From JAOPZW01 sp036555665 (GTDB lineage: Bacteria; Actinomycetota; Thermoleophilia; Solirubrobacterales; Solirubrobacteraceae), in assembly GCA_036555665.1 (NCBI GenBank), contig DATBKW010000330.1, positions 1 to 23,131 on the forward strand: a stretch of 23,131 bases of DNA. The letters run 5' to 3'. The translations under genes were made by a program, and so were the position numbers. The notes beneath the pieces were generated by a model, which searched no databases, had not been told where the DNA came from, and saw only the letters and a program-made list of their open reading frames with translations. Positions 7,186 through 14,028 of the stretch are shown one piece after another. Positions within the stretch are counted from its first letter, which is position 1. Each line of letters begins with the position of its first letter.

Positions 7186-9258
7186 TTATGCGCTGACGGC
7201 CTCCTCCTCGGCCTTGGCCTCGCTGATCACCTTCTGCGCCAGGTGGGCGGGAACCTCCTCATAGCGAAGGAAGTCCATCGTGTAGTCGCCCTGGCCGCCG
7301 GTGAGCGCGCGCAGGTCGGGCGCGTAGGTGAGCATCTCGGCCATCGGGACCTCGGCCTTGACCTCGGTCATGCCGCCCGCGGGCTCCATGCCCTGCGGGC
7401 GCCCGCGGCGCGAGTTGAGGTCTCCGATGACGTCGCCCACGGCGTCGTCGGGCACGCTCAAAGTCACCAGCATGATCGGCTCGAGGAGCACCGCGCCCGC
7501 CTGCGCGAGCGCCTCCTTCATCGCGATCGAGCCGGCCATCTTGAACGCCATCTCGCTGGAGTCGACCGAGTGGTAGGAGCCGTCGTAGAGGCGCACGCGC
7601 ACGCCCTTGACCGGGAAACCGGCCACGACGCCCTGCTGCAGCGCCTCGACGCAGCCCTTCTCGACCGCAGGGATGAAGCCCGTCGGGATGACGCCGCCCT
7701 TGATGGCGTTGTCGAACTCGAAGCCCGTCTCGTCCCCGGCCAGCGGCTCGATCTCGATGTGGCAGTCGCCGAACTGGCCGCGCCCGCCGGTCTGCTTCTT
7801 GTGGCGCCCGTGCGCCTTGGCCGGCTTGCGGATCGTCTCCTGGTAGGGCACCCGCGGCGGCTTGAGCGTGACCTCGGCGCCGAAGCGCGACTTCAGGCGG
7901 TCGACGACGACCTCGACGTGGATCTGCGACAGGCCGGCCACGATCTGGTCGCCGGTCTGCGCGTCGCGGTGCAGATCGATGGTCGGGTCCTCCTCCTGCA
8001 GCCGGCGCAGGGAGGTGAAGACCTTGTCCTCGTCGCCCTTGGCCTTGGGCTCGATCGCGAAGGCCATGACCGGCTGGGGCAGCTGGATGGCCGGCATCAC
8101 GATCGGCTCGTCGCGGGCGGCCAGCCAGTCGCCGGCGCGGGTCTCCTTGAGCTTGGCCACGGCGCCGATGTCGCCCGGGCCGAACCCGTCGGCGTGCCCC
8201 TGCTCGCGCCCCTGGGGGACGATCAGGGTGCCGATGCGCTCCTTGGCGTGCGCGCGGGTGTTGAGCACCTGGTTGTCGGGCCGCATGACGCCCTGGTAGA
8301 CCCGGAAGAAGTTGATCCGTCCGGCGAACTGGTCGGCCTTGGTCTTGAAGACGAAGGCGAACAGCTCCTTGTCGGGGTCGGGCTCCAGAGTGACCTCGGG
8401 CAGCTCCAGCGCGCCGTGCTTGACCGGGCTGGGCAAGTCTTCGACGATCGCGTCGAGCAGGCGGTTGGTGCCGAGGTTCTTGGTCGCGACGCCGCACACC
8501 ACGGGGAAGATGCCGCCGTGGTTGGTGCCTTCCTTCAGCGCCGTGACGATCTCCTCGTGGGAGATCTCCTCGCCCTCGAGGTAGCGCTCCATGAGCGCGT
8601 CGGAGACCTCGGCGACCTCGTCCATGAGCTTCTCGCGGTACTCCTCGGCCTGGGCCTGAAGCTCGTCGGGGATCGGGATCTCGCGCGCGTTGTCGCGACC
8701 GTCGCCCTCGTACTCGTAGGCCTTCATGTCGATGAGGTCGATGACGCCGCGCACCTCGTGCTCGGAGCCGATCGGGATCTCGGTGGCGACGGCGTGCGGG
8801 CCGAAGGCGCTCTTCAGCGATTCCAGCGTCCGGAAGAAGTCGGCGCGCTCGCGGTCGAGCATGTTCACGAAGACCATCCGGGCCAGGTCGAACTCCTCGG
8901 CGCGCTGCCACAGGCGCGTCGTGTTGACCTCGACGCCCATCACCGCGTTGACAACGAAGACCGCCGACTCGCAGACGCGCAGGGCGCTCATCGCGTCGGC
9001 CACGAAGCTCGGCTCGCCGGGCGTGTCGATCAGGTTGATCTTGCGCTCGTCCCACTCGAACGAGCTCAGCGACGCGCTGATCGACATCTGGCGCGCCTGC
9101 TCGTCGGGATCCGAGTCCGAAGCCGTGGTGCCGTCGGTCACCGACCCCAGCCGGTTGATGGCGCCGGCCTGGTAGAGCAGCGCCTCGTTGAGCGAGGTCT
9201 TTCCACTGCCGCGATGGCCGACGAGGGCGACGTTCCGTACGCGGTCCGCCCTGTGCAT
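7186..9258 (-). CDS. Elongation factor G-like translational GTPase (EF-G2 type)
   Basis: A 690-residue protein with the full EF-G domain order: G domain (about 1-260), domain II, III, IV and V; C-terminal signatures such as GDLNSRRGRPQGM are clear. The P-loop is GHRGSGKT (14-21) rather than GHIDAGKT, as in the EF-G2 / M. tuberculosis FusA2 subfamily. Switch II reads DTPGEP (78-83), so the catalytic histidine of EF-G is Glu82, and the G4 motif is NMLD (132-135) instead of NKxD. GTP use may therefore be slow or altered. The ATG at 9256-9258 is preferred over the upstream GTG (9297) because a strong GAGGAGAGGAGA ribosome site precedes it. It is probably not the housekeeping EF-G, since no rps/tuf genes are nearby. 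Confidence 0.93.
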   Translation of the reverse strand: MHRADRVRNVALVGHRGSGKTSLNEALLYQAGAINRLGSVTDGTTASDSDPDEQARQMSISASLSSFEWDERKINLIDTPGEPSFVADAMSALRVCESAVFVVNAVMGVEVNTTRLWQRAEEFDLARMVFVNMLDRERADFFRTLESLKSAFGPHAVATEIPIGSEHEVRGVIDLIDMKAYEYEGDGRDNAREIPIPDELQAQAEEYREKLMDEVAEVSDALMERYLEGEEISHEEIVTALKEGTNHGGIFPVVCGVATKNLGTNRLLDAIVEDLPSPVKHGALELPEVTLEPDPDKELFAFVFKTKADQFAGRINFFRVYQGVMRPDNQVLNTRAHAKERIGTLIVPQGREQGHADGFGPGDIGAVAKLKETRAGDWLAARDEPIVMPAIQLPQPVMAFAIEPKAKGDEDKVFTSLRRLQEEDPTIDLHRDAQTGDQIVAGLSQIHVEVVVDRLKSRFGAEVTLKPPRVPYQETIRKPAKAHGRHKKQTGGRGQFGDCHIEIEPLAGDETGFEFDNAIKGGVIPTGFIPAVEKGCVEALQQGVVAGFPVKGVRVRLYDGSYHSVDSSEMAFKMAGSIAMKEALAQAGAVLLEPIMLVTLSVPDDAVGDVIGDLNSRRGRPQGMEPAGGMTEVKAEVPMAEMLTYAPDLRALTGGQGDYTMDFLRYEEVPAHLAQKVISEAKAEEEAVSA

Positions 9259-9271
9259 GCGATATCTCCTC
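9256..9271. repeat. 16-bp direct repeat, copy 1 (catgcgatatctcctc)
   Basis: Exact copy of 9332-9347, with a 76-bp offset. On the minus strand this copy contains the start codon and ribosome site of the EF-G-like gene. Confidence 0.85.
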
Positions 9272-9276
9272 TCCTC
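9265..9276 (-). promoter_or_regulatory. Strong ribosome binding site of the EF-G-like gene
   Basis: GAGGAGAGGAGA on the minus strand with its last AGGAG seven bases from the ATG at 9258. It decides the start, against the upstream in-frame GTG at 9297. A TAGTGT hexamer (minus strand, 9294-9299) is a possible -10 giving a short leader that includes this site. Confidence 0.75.
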
Positions 9277-9309
9277 GATGACGGAGGCGACGGACACTAC
9301 ACCGCGCGG

Positions 9310-9324
9310 ATATCGGGTAGATAT
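9310..9324. promoter_or_regulatory. Inverted repeat ATATC-N5-GATAT between divergent genes, candidate MarR operator
   Basis: A perfect five-base inverted repeat with a GGGTA spacer in the 74-bp region between the EF-G-like gene and the lipoprotein-marR pair. Its left arm is part of a GATATC (9309-9314); the same hexamer occurs in both 16-bp repeats. A palindrome of this size between divergent genes next to a MarR gene is a plausible operator. Regulator assignment is inference. Confidence 0.45.
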
Positions 9325-9331
9325 ATGACAC

Positions 9332-9347
9332 CATGCGATATCTCCTC
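9332..9347. repeat. 16-bp direct repeat, copy 2 (catgcgatatctcctc)
   Basis: Exact copy of 9256-9271. On the plus strand this copy contains the ATG and first codons of the lipoprotein gene, so the repeat covers the start regions of both divergent genes. Confidence 0.85.
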
Positions 9348-9824
9348 ATCGGCGTCCTCGCGGTCTTCGCCGCCGCCGGCTGCGGCAGCGGCGCCTCCGA
9401 TGCGCCCATGGCGACTACCTCGACGACGGCGGCACACCGGGCGCCCGTGCTGGTGACCGGCCAGCGCAACGGCGGTGCCCTCTCGGCCACGCTCGACGCC
9501 GTCCTCGTCCGCTCGGACGGCTGGACGCGGGTGGACAAGCGCCACGGCGGCGCGGGCCGCCGCTATGACGACTTCCGCCTGAGCACCGCAGACCTGCGAC
9601 GGCTGCGCGCGGCCCTGGACAGGCTGCCGGAGCGCCAACCGCGCAGCTCCGCAGCGACCGGCCGCGGGGCCAGCTACCTGCTGCGCTATCGCGGCGTGAC
9701 CTACTACGCGGTCGCCGGCGCCGTGCCGCGCGGGCTGCGCCCCGCGATCGACGCGCTGCAGGCGATCATCGACGGCGGCGGGCGCTCCGGGCACGTGATC
9801 GAGGTCACCCAGGCGCCGGCGTGA
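9333..9824 (+). CDS. Small secreted lipoprotein, unknown function
   Basis: A 163-residue protein with a lipoprotein signal peptide: MRYLL, a hydrophobic core (residues 4-15) and a lipobox ending AAAGC, lipidated cysteine C17. A Thr/Ser/Ala linker (about 18-35) leads to a compact domain with repeated beta-like segments (RYDDFRLSTADLRRLRAAL and YLLRYRGVTYYAVAGAVP). No catalytic motif is recognised. The start is ATG 9333; no ribosome site is apparent, so a short or leaderless transcript is likely. Its stop overlaps the marR GTG start, so the two are one operon and the lipoprotein may be part of the response controlled by that regulator. Confidence 0.85.
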   Translation: MRYLLIGVLAVFAAAGCGSGASDAPMATTSTTAAHRAPVLVTGQRNGGALSATLDAVLVRSDGWTRVDKRHGGAGRRYDDFRLSTADLRRLRAALDRLPERQPRSSAATGRGASYLLRYRGVTYYAVAGAVPRGLRPAIDALQAIIDGGGRSGHVIEVTQAPA

Positions 9825-10324
9825 GCGACCGCGCCGCGAATCTGCTCGGCGCGCACGCGCTGCTCGTCGCCGATCGGATGCGCCAGGCGGCCGGCATGGA
9901 GCTGTCGAGCGCCGCGGTGCTCTCCGCGCTGGAGACCTTCGCCGACGGAGCGTCGATCGACGATCTGCGCCGCGTGCTCGGCCTCAGCCACTCCGGCGGG
10001 GTGCGGATCGTCAAGCGCCTGGAGGCGCGGGGCCTGCTCGTCCGCGAGCCCGATCCGGCGGATCGGCGCGCCGTGCGCCTGCACCTGACCGCCGACGGCC
10101 GGCGGACGGCGCGGCGCCTGATCGCCGGCCGCCGGCAGGCGCTCGCCGCGCTGCTGACGGCGCTCGGCGAGCGCGAGACCGCGAGCCTCGAGCGGCTGCT
10201 CGAGCGCCTGCTGGCCGCGGCCACCGGCAGCGGCGAGGATGCCAACCGCATCTGCCGCCTCTGCGACCCGGGCGTCTGCGGCCACCCGGACCGCTGCCCG
10301 GTCACGCAGGCCGTGGTCGCCTAG
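9821..10324 (+). CDS. MarR-family transcriptional regulator with cysteine-rich C-terminal tail
   Basis: A 167-residue protein starting at GTG 9821, overlapping the lipoprotein stop. The winged helix-turn-helix covers about residues 28-100 (LSSAAVLSALETFADGASID, LGLSHSGGVRIVKRLEARG, REPDPADRRAVRLHLTADG), with the DxRxxxxxLT wing typical of MarR. The tail has CRLCDPGVCGHPDRCPV: C145, C148, C153 and C159 spaced CxxC-x4-C-x5-C, suggesting a metal or redox site. Family members sharing this tail are, as I recall, common in actinobacteria. It likely regulates its own operon through the repeat-rich region upstream. The stop lies within the stem of a convergent terminator-like hairpin. Confidence 0.9.
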   Translation: MSDRAANLLGAHALLVADRMRQAAGMELSSAAVLSALETFADGASIDDLRRVLGLSHSGGVRIVKRLEARGLLVREPDPADRRAVRLHLTADGRRTARRLIAGRRQALAALLTALGERETASLERLLERLLAAATGSGEDANRICRLCDPGVCGHPDRCPVTQAVVA

Positions 10325-10355
10325 TGGGCCTAAACGTTGCGGGAAGACCCACTAG
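10321..10355. terminator. Terminator-like inverted repeat between convergent genes
   Basis: CTAGTGGG (10321-10328) and CCCACTAG (10348-10355) form a perfect 8-bp stem with a 19-base loop. It lies exactly between the marR stop (10324, inside the stem) and the cupin-TPR stop (10359), so it could serve both strands. There is no T-tract, so the terminator call rests on position and symmetry. Confidence 0.5.
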
Positions 10356-10358
10356 CAC

Positions 10359-10970
10359 TCAGAGCAGCTCGCCCAGCACGGCGTCCTGGCGCACGTAGTC
10401 CTCGGCATCAGGCTGCAGGGCGAGCGCCTCGGTCAGCGCTGCTCGCGCCCCGCCCTCGTCGCCCTCGGCCAGGCGCACACGCGCAAGCGCGATGCGCAGC
10501 CCGGGGCTGTCGGGGTGCTTCTCGAGGCCGTCATCGACGATCTCGCGCGCCTTGGCCGCGTCGCGGTCGGCCAGCGCGACGGCGCGGAACATCCACTCCC
10601 ACGCCGACGGCGTGAAGGTCGGCGGCCCGCCGAAGCTCAGCACCGTCGTCCCCGGCTCTTCGGCGACCGCGTGGCGGTGCGTCGCGGTGTCGGGCACGAA
10701 GACGTAGGTACCGGCGGGTGCGTCGAAGCGCTCGCCGTCAAGGATGAACGTCGCGCGCCCGCGCGCGACGAAGTAGAGCTCCTCGTGGGCGAGGTCCGGG
10801 TTCTCGTCGTGCGGCTCGACGACATCGTCGCCGGCCTTGGCGGCCGAGTACGCGTTGGTCCCGAAGGCCTGGATGCCCAGGTGCGCGCGGACGGGGTGCC
10901 ATGTCAGCGTGCCCGGCCCGGGGATCGCCTCGAGTTCGTCGAGGTGGACGACGCGCGGCGGACGCGGCAT
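10359..10970 (-). CDS. Cupin domain protein with C-terminal TPR-like repeat
   Basis: A 203-residue protein. Residues about 35-115 form a cupin: H54, then H62 E63 E64 within LAHEELYFVARG, GTYVFVPDTATHRHAV (H98, H100), giving a plausible metal site. Residues about 125-195 form a helical repeat with TPR character (ADRDAAKAREIVDDGLEKHP; LRIALARVRLAEGDEGGARA). The ATG at 10968-10970 overlaps the sigma factor stop (ATGA). The substrate cannot be deduced; single-domain cupins of this type bind small ligands or sense them. Coupling to a WhiG-type sigma factor might mean joint expression only. Confidence 0.85.
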   Translation of the reverse strand: MPRPPRVVHLDELEAIPGPGTLTWHPVRAHLGIQAFGTNAYSAAKAGDDVVEPHDENPDLAHEELYFVARGRATFILDGERFDAPAGTYVFVPDTATHRHAVAEEPGTTVLSFGGPPTFTPSAWEWMFRAVALADRDAAKAREIVDDGLEKHPDSPGLRIALARVRLAEGDEGGARAALTEALALQPDAEDYVRQDAVLGELL

Positions 10971-11740
10971 CAGTCGGTCAGCCGCGAGCGCAGGCGCAGC
11001 ACAGCCTTGGTGTGAAGCTGCGACACGCGCGACTCGGTGACGCCGAGGACCTCCCCGATCTCTCGGAGGGTCAGGTTCTCGTAGTAGTACAGCGCCACGA
11101 CCAGCTTCTCGCGCTCGGGCAGCCGTGCGATCGCGTCGGCGACGCGGTCCTTGAGGTCGGTCTGATCCATGACCAGCGCCGGGTCTGGCGCGCTCTCGTC
11201 GGTCAGCGTGTCGAGCAGGGAGACCTGGTCGCCGCTGGAGTCGCTGACCGTCCACAGCTCGTCGAGCGCCGCCACCGTCGAGTTGGAGATCTGCAGCAGC
11301 GCCTCCTGGAACTCCTCCAGGCTGTAGTTCAGCTCGGTGGCCATCTCCTCATCGGTGGGCGCGCGCTGCAGCTGGTGCTCGAGCTTGGCGTTGGCCTTCT
11401 CGATCTCGCGCGCCCGCGCGCGCACCGAGCGCGGCACCCAGTCCAGGGAGCGCAGCTCGTCGATGATCGCGCCCTTGATGCGCGTGATCGCGTAGGTCTC
11501 GAACTTGATCTCGCGCTCGGGCTCGAAGCGCTCGATCGCGTTGATCAGACCGACCAGCCCGTAGGAGATGAGGTCGGATTCCTCGACGTGCGCGGGCAGG
11601 CCGCTGGCCATGCGGCCCGAGACGTACTTGACCAGCGGCGAATAGGCGACGACGAGCCGCTCACGCGCGTGGACGTCGCCGTTGGCCTTGTAGCGACGCC
11701 AGAGGTCGCGCAGCTCGATCGCTTTGACGTTGGTCTCCAT
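10970..11740 (-). CDS. whiG: RNA polymerase sigma factor, FliA/WhiG (sigma-28) family
   Basis: A 256-residue group 3 sigma factor. Region 2 is visible from about residue 25 (VVAYSPLVKYVSGRMASGLP, ESDLISYGLVGLINAIERFE, FETYAITRIKGAIIDELRSL); region 3 follows (RSVRARAREIEKANAKLEHQ). Region 4 has the helix-turn-helix (LPEREKLVVALYYYENLTLR then EIGEVLGVTESRVSQLHTKA). The domain order, DELRS-x-DWVPRSVR and length match FliA of flagellated bacteria and WhiG of Streptomyces, where it controls motility or sporulation. No flagellar or sporulation genes are in the window, so the regulon is unknown. ATG 11738-11740 is used; no ribosome site is obvious. It starts 18 bp after the xer stop and overlaps the cupin gene. 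Confidence 0.95.
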   Translation of the reverse strand: METNVKAIELRDLWRRYKANGDVHARERLVVAYSPLVKYVSGRMASGLPAHVEESDLISYGLVGLINAIERFEPEREIKFETYAITRIKGAIIDELRSLDWVPRSVRARAREIEKANAKLEHQLQRAPTDEEMATELNYSLEEFQEALLQISNSTVAALDELWTVSDSSGDQVSLLDTLTDESAPDPALVMDQTDLKDRVADAIARLPEREKLVVALYYYENLTLREIGEVLGVTESRVSQLHTKAVLRLRSRLTD

Positions 11741-11758
11741 CGGGGGCGGAAGCCGGGC

Positions 11759-12703
11759 TCACGCGCGCGGATGACTCCGCGCATAGGCAGATTTGAGCCG
11801 GGCTGACTCTACTCGACTGTAGATCTGCGTCGTGGCGACGGAGGTGTGCCCCAGCAGCTCCTGGATCGCGTGTTGATCCGCCCCGCCCTCGAGGACCTGC
11901 GTCGCGAACGACTGGCGCAGGGTGTGCGGCGCGATGCCGCCTTGGAGGGCCGCGTGGCGCGCCCACACTCGTAGGCGGCGGCGCACGTCGGAGGTCGAGA
12001 GGCGCCGCCCGGACTTCGACAGGAACAGCGCCTGCTCGCCGTCGCCGGCGACCAGCGCCGGGCGCGCGCGCTCGACGTAGCGGCTCAGCGCGCGCAGCGC
12101 CGGCTCGCCCGCGGGCACGGTCCGCGGCTCGGAGCCCTTGTCCGCGACGCGCAGCTGCGCAGCGGCGAAGTCCACCGACTCCACGTCCAGCCTGACCAGC
12201 TCCTCGGCCCGTAGCCCGCACGCGTAGGCGACCTCGAGCAGTGCGCGGTCGCGCAGCTCGAGCGGCGTCGAGGCCGGGATGCGGTCCAGCAGCGCCGCCA
12301 GCTCGTCGGGGCTCAGGACGGTGGGCCCTGAGCGCGGCTGCGCGGGCGAGGGGATCAGGTCGGCGGGGCTCTGCGCGATCTGGCCCTCCTCGCGCAGCGT
12401 GCGGTAGAAGGCGCGCAACGCGGCGAGCTTGCGCGCGATCGGCGCGGCGACCGCTTCGCGGCTGGAAAGCACCGCCGCGTAACGACGCAGGTCGTGGGCG
12501 ACGACGTCACGCGGCCCGACGTCCTGGGCGGTGCACCACAGCGCGAACTGGCCGAGATCGATGCCGTAGGTCCTGCGGGTCTTCGCCGGCATCCCGCGGC
12601 GGCGCAGGTCCGCGTCGAACAGCGCGAGCGCCTCGCGCCAGGCGGCGCTCGGCACCGGCCTATCCTCCACCTGGTTGGGGCTGTTCTTCATCGACACCGA
12701 CAC
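11759..12703 (-). CDS. Tyrosine recombinase XerC/XerD family
   Basis: A 314-residue (GTG 12703) or 310-residue (ATG 12691) site-specific recombinase, probably the chromosome-dimer-resolving Xer protein acting at dif. The N-terminal SAM-like core-binding domain is about 18-112. The catalytic set is complete: R165 (ACGLRAEEL), K189 (VADKG), H260 and R263 (HTLRQSF), H286 (LLGHTS) and nucleophile Y295 (TQIYSRV). Spacing between these residues matches E. coli XerD. The usual HxLRHSFATH reads HTLRQSFATQ here, two His-to-Gln changes outside the core catalytic set. No phage or integron features surround it. It is the first gene of an operon with the sigma factor and cupin genes. Confidence 0.93.
   Translation of the reverse strand: MSVSMKNSPNQVEDRPVPSAAWREALALFDADLRRRGMPAKTRRTYGIDLGQFALWCTAQDVGPRDVVAHDLRRYAAVLSSREAVAAPIARKLAALRAFYRTLREEGQIAQSPADLIPSPAQPRSGPTVLSPDELAALLDRIPASTPLELRDRALLEVAYACGLRAEELVRLDVESVDFAAAQLRVADKGSEPRTVPAGEPALRALSRYVERARPALVAGDGEQALFLSKSGRRLSTSDVRRRLRVWARHAALQGGIAPHTLRQSFATQVLEGGADQHAIQELLGHTSVATTQIYSRVESARLKSAYARSHPRA
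12661..12666 (+). promoter_or_regulatory. Candidate -10 element of a leaderless promoter (TATCCT)
   Basis: TATCCT eight bases before the TTG at 12675. The same hexamer precedes the starts of the alpha/beta hydrolase and thiD at seven and eight bases, the spacing expected for leaderless actinobacterial transcripts. No -35 is recognised. Confidence 0.4.
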
Positions 12704-12956
12704 GGGTCAGGTCGCCACCCACCGCCAGCTCATCGCGGCCGGGATCGTCACGCCCGCCGCGCTTCCGCCGCGCCCATGGCATCGCGTGCAGGGCTCCGGG
12801 GACGCGTCGACCATGTGGTACGCGGTCCTGCGCAAGCGCGAGAAGGGCGTCTTCATCGGCACGCTGGTGCTTCGACACCGCGACCACCATGCCCTGCTTC
12901 TGCAGCGTGGGTGGGAGGAGGTGCCCGTCGAGGAGATCCGCGCGCCCGGCGGCTGA
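12675..12956 (+). CDS. Small hypothetical protein, TTG start
   Basis: A 93-residue reading frame filling the gap between the xer start and the L,D-transpeptidase stop. GC-rich third positions run through it and no overlapping gene explains them beyond the first ~29 bp, so it is probably coding. The sequence opens LGLFFIDTDTGQVATHRQL (first residue read as Met) and ends TMWYAVLRKREKGVFIGTLV followed by HALLLQRGWEEVPVEEI. No ribosome site is present; the TTG is eight bases from a TATCCT -10 candidate. An internal ATG (12812) would give a 48-residue product. No family is recognised. It overlaps the 5' end of xer on the other strand. Confidence 0.5.
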   Translation: MGLFFIDTDTGQVATHRQLIAAGIVTPAALPPRPWHRVQGSGDASTMWYAVLRKREKGVFIGTLVLRHRDHHALLLQRGWEEVPVEEIRAPGG

Positions 12957-12963
12957 CCCGCTG

Positions 12964-14004
12964 TCAGGCGATGTACACCGGCGCGCCGACCGGGACCTCG
13001 TCGTAGAGCTTCTCCACGTCGGGGATGTGCATGCGGATGCAGCCGTGCGAGGCGTTGGAGCCGATCGACGCGTCGTCGGCCGTCCCGTGGATGCCGACGC
13101 CGTCGTAGATCCCCAGCCAGCGCGCCTTGATCGGGTTGCTGGGATCGTCGCCGGCGATGACCCTGCCGGCGAGGTCGCCGGCCCACGGACTGTTGGGCAC
13201 GTGCCAGGCGGGGTTGATCGCCTTGTTGGCGATCGTGTACTGGCCCGCGGGCGTCTCGAGGCCAACCTGCCCGACGGCGATGCCATACGTCTGCGACAGC
13301 TTGAGGTCCTTGAAGAGCTGCAGGCGGAACTGCCCGCGGTTGACGATGACCACCGTGTTGTATTTGCGTTTCAGGTCGGCCATGGTGACCTTCGGCTGGG
13401 TGTGGTGGGTGTGCGCCACGAAGGTGCGCTTGGCGGTCGTGGAGGTGATCGCGGCGCCGATCCGGCGATGCAGCGTCGTCGCGCGCACGGCCAGCCCCTC
13501 GACGCCGGGCGCCGTCTTGACGCCGTCGCCGGAGATCGTGATCTGCGCGTCCTTGGCGGGCCGTTCGACCGAGCGGCGCACCTTGTCCAGCAGGCGCACG
13601 ACAGCGGCGTCGGAGTACTCGACCGTCGGCTTGAGATCCTGGTCGAGCTTGCCGCCGGTGAGCGAGCGCCACGAGCGCGAGAACAGGTCGCCCGAGCGGC
13701 TGCGCGCGTGCGCATCGTCGACCATCGTGCTCAGGTCGACACGAATGCGCGCCTCGCGGGGACCGAGCGTCCATGTCTTCGTGCCGTGGTGGACGAGGAT
13801 CGGGCGCTGCAGCGGGCGCAGGATCTCCCGTTCCAGGCGCAGCTTCGCCTGCTCGGTGGTCAGGCCACCGAGCGCGACGCCGGCGATCTTCACCCCGGGC
13901 GCGATCTCGTCTGCCCGCGCGTGGTCGTAGGCGTACAGCGCGCCCCCCAAGACGACGAGCGCCGCCACAACGGCGGCGACCACGATGAACCTCTTCGCCC
14001 GCAC
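12964..14004 (-). CDS. L,D-transpeptidase (YkuD) with N-terminal membrane anchor
   Basis: A 346-residue peptidoglycan cross-linking enzyme. An N-terminal signal/anchor helix (residues 6-26) is followed by a VanW/peptidoglycan-binding-4-like region (about 35-215; GVKIAGVALGGLTTEQAKLR). The YkuD catalytic domain is about 218-346 (IVNRGQFRLQLFKD; then HGT and SHGCIRM with H320 and nucleophile C322). Such enzymes make 3-3 cross-links in the cell wall outside the membrane. The start is GTG at 14002-14004. It lies 24 bp after the SDR gene and is the last gene of the NT5C-acyltransferase-SDR-transpeptidase set. Confidence 0.95.
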   Translation of the reverse strand: MRAKRFIVVAAVVAALVVLGGALYAYDHARADEIAPGVKIAGVALGGLTTEQAKLRLEREILRPLQRPILVHHGTKTWTLGPREARIRVDLSTMVDDAHARSRSGDLFSRSWRSLTGGKLDQDLKPTVEYSDAAVVRLLDKVRRSVERPAKDAQITISGDGVKTAPGVEGLAVRATTLHRRIGAAITSTTAKRTFVAHTHHTQPKVTMADLKRKYNTVVIVNRGQFRLQLFKDLKLSQTYGIAVGQVGLETPAGQYTIANKAINPAWHVPNSPWAGDLAGRVIAGDDPSNPIKARWLGIYDGVGIHGTADDASIGSNASHGCIRMHIPDVEKLYDEVPVGAPVYIA

Positions 14005-14028
14005 CTATCACGACGAAGTGTAGGTCAG

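Noticed and set aside
9259..9297. N-terminal extension of the EF-G-like protein from GTG 9297
   Set aside because: The extra 13 residues are not EF-G-like and would cover the strong GAGGAGAGGAGA ribosome site of the ATG at 9258.
7243..9456. Very long open frame on the plus strand opposite the EF-G-like gene
   Set aside because: It mirrors the EF-G-like codons in a stop-poor GC-rich genome; the translation is biased to Asp/Val/Leu/Arg/His/Gly without domain motifs, while the minus strand gives a full EF-G.
11759..12703. Integrase of a mobile element
   Set aside because: Residue spacing fits housekeeping Xer; no att-like repeats, tRNA or phage genes nearby.
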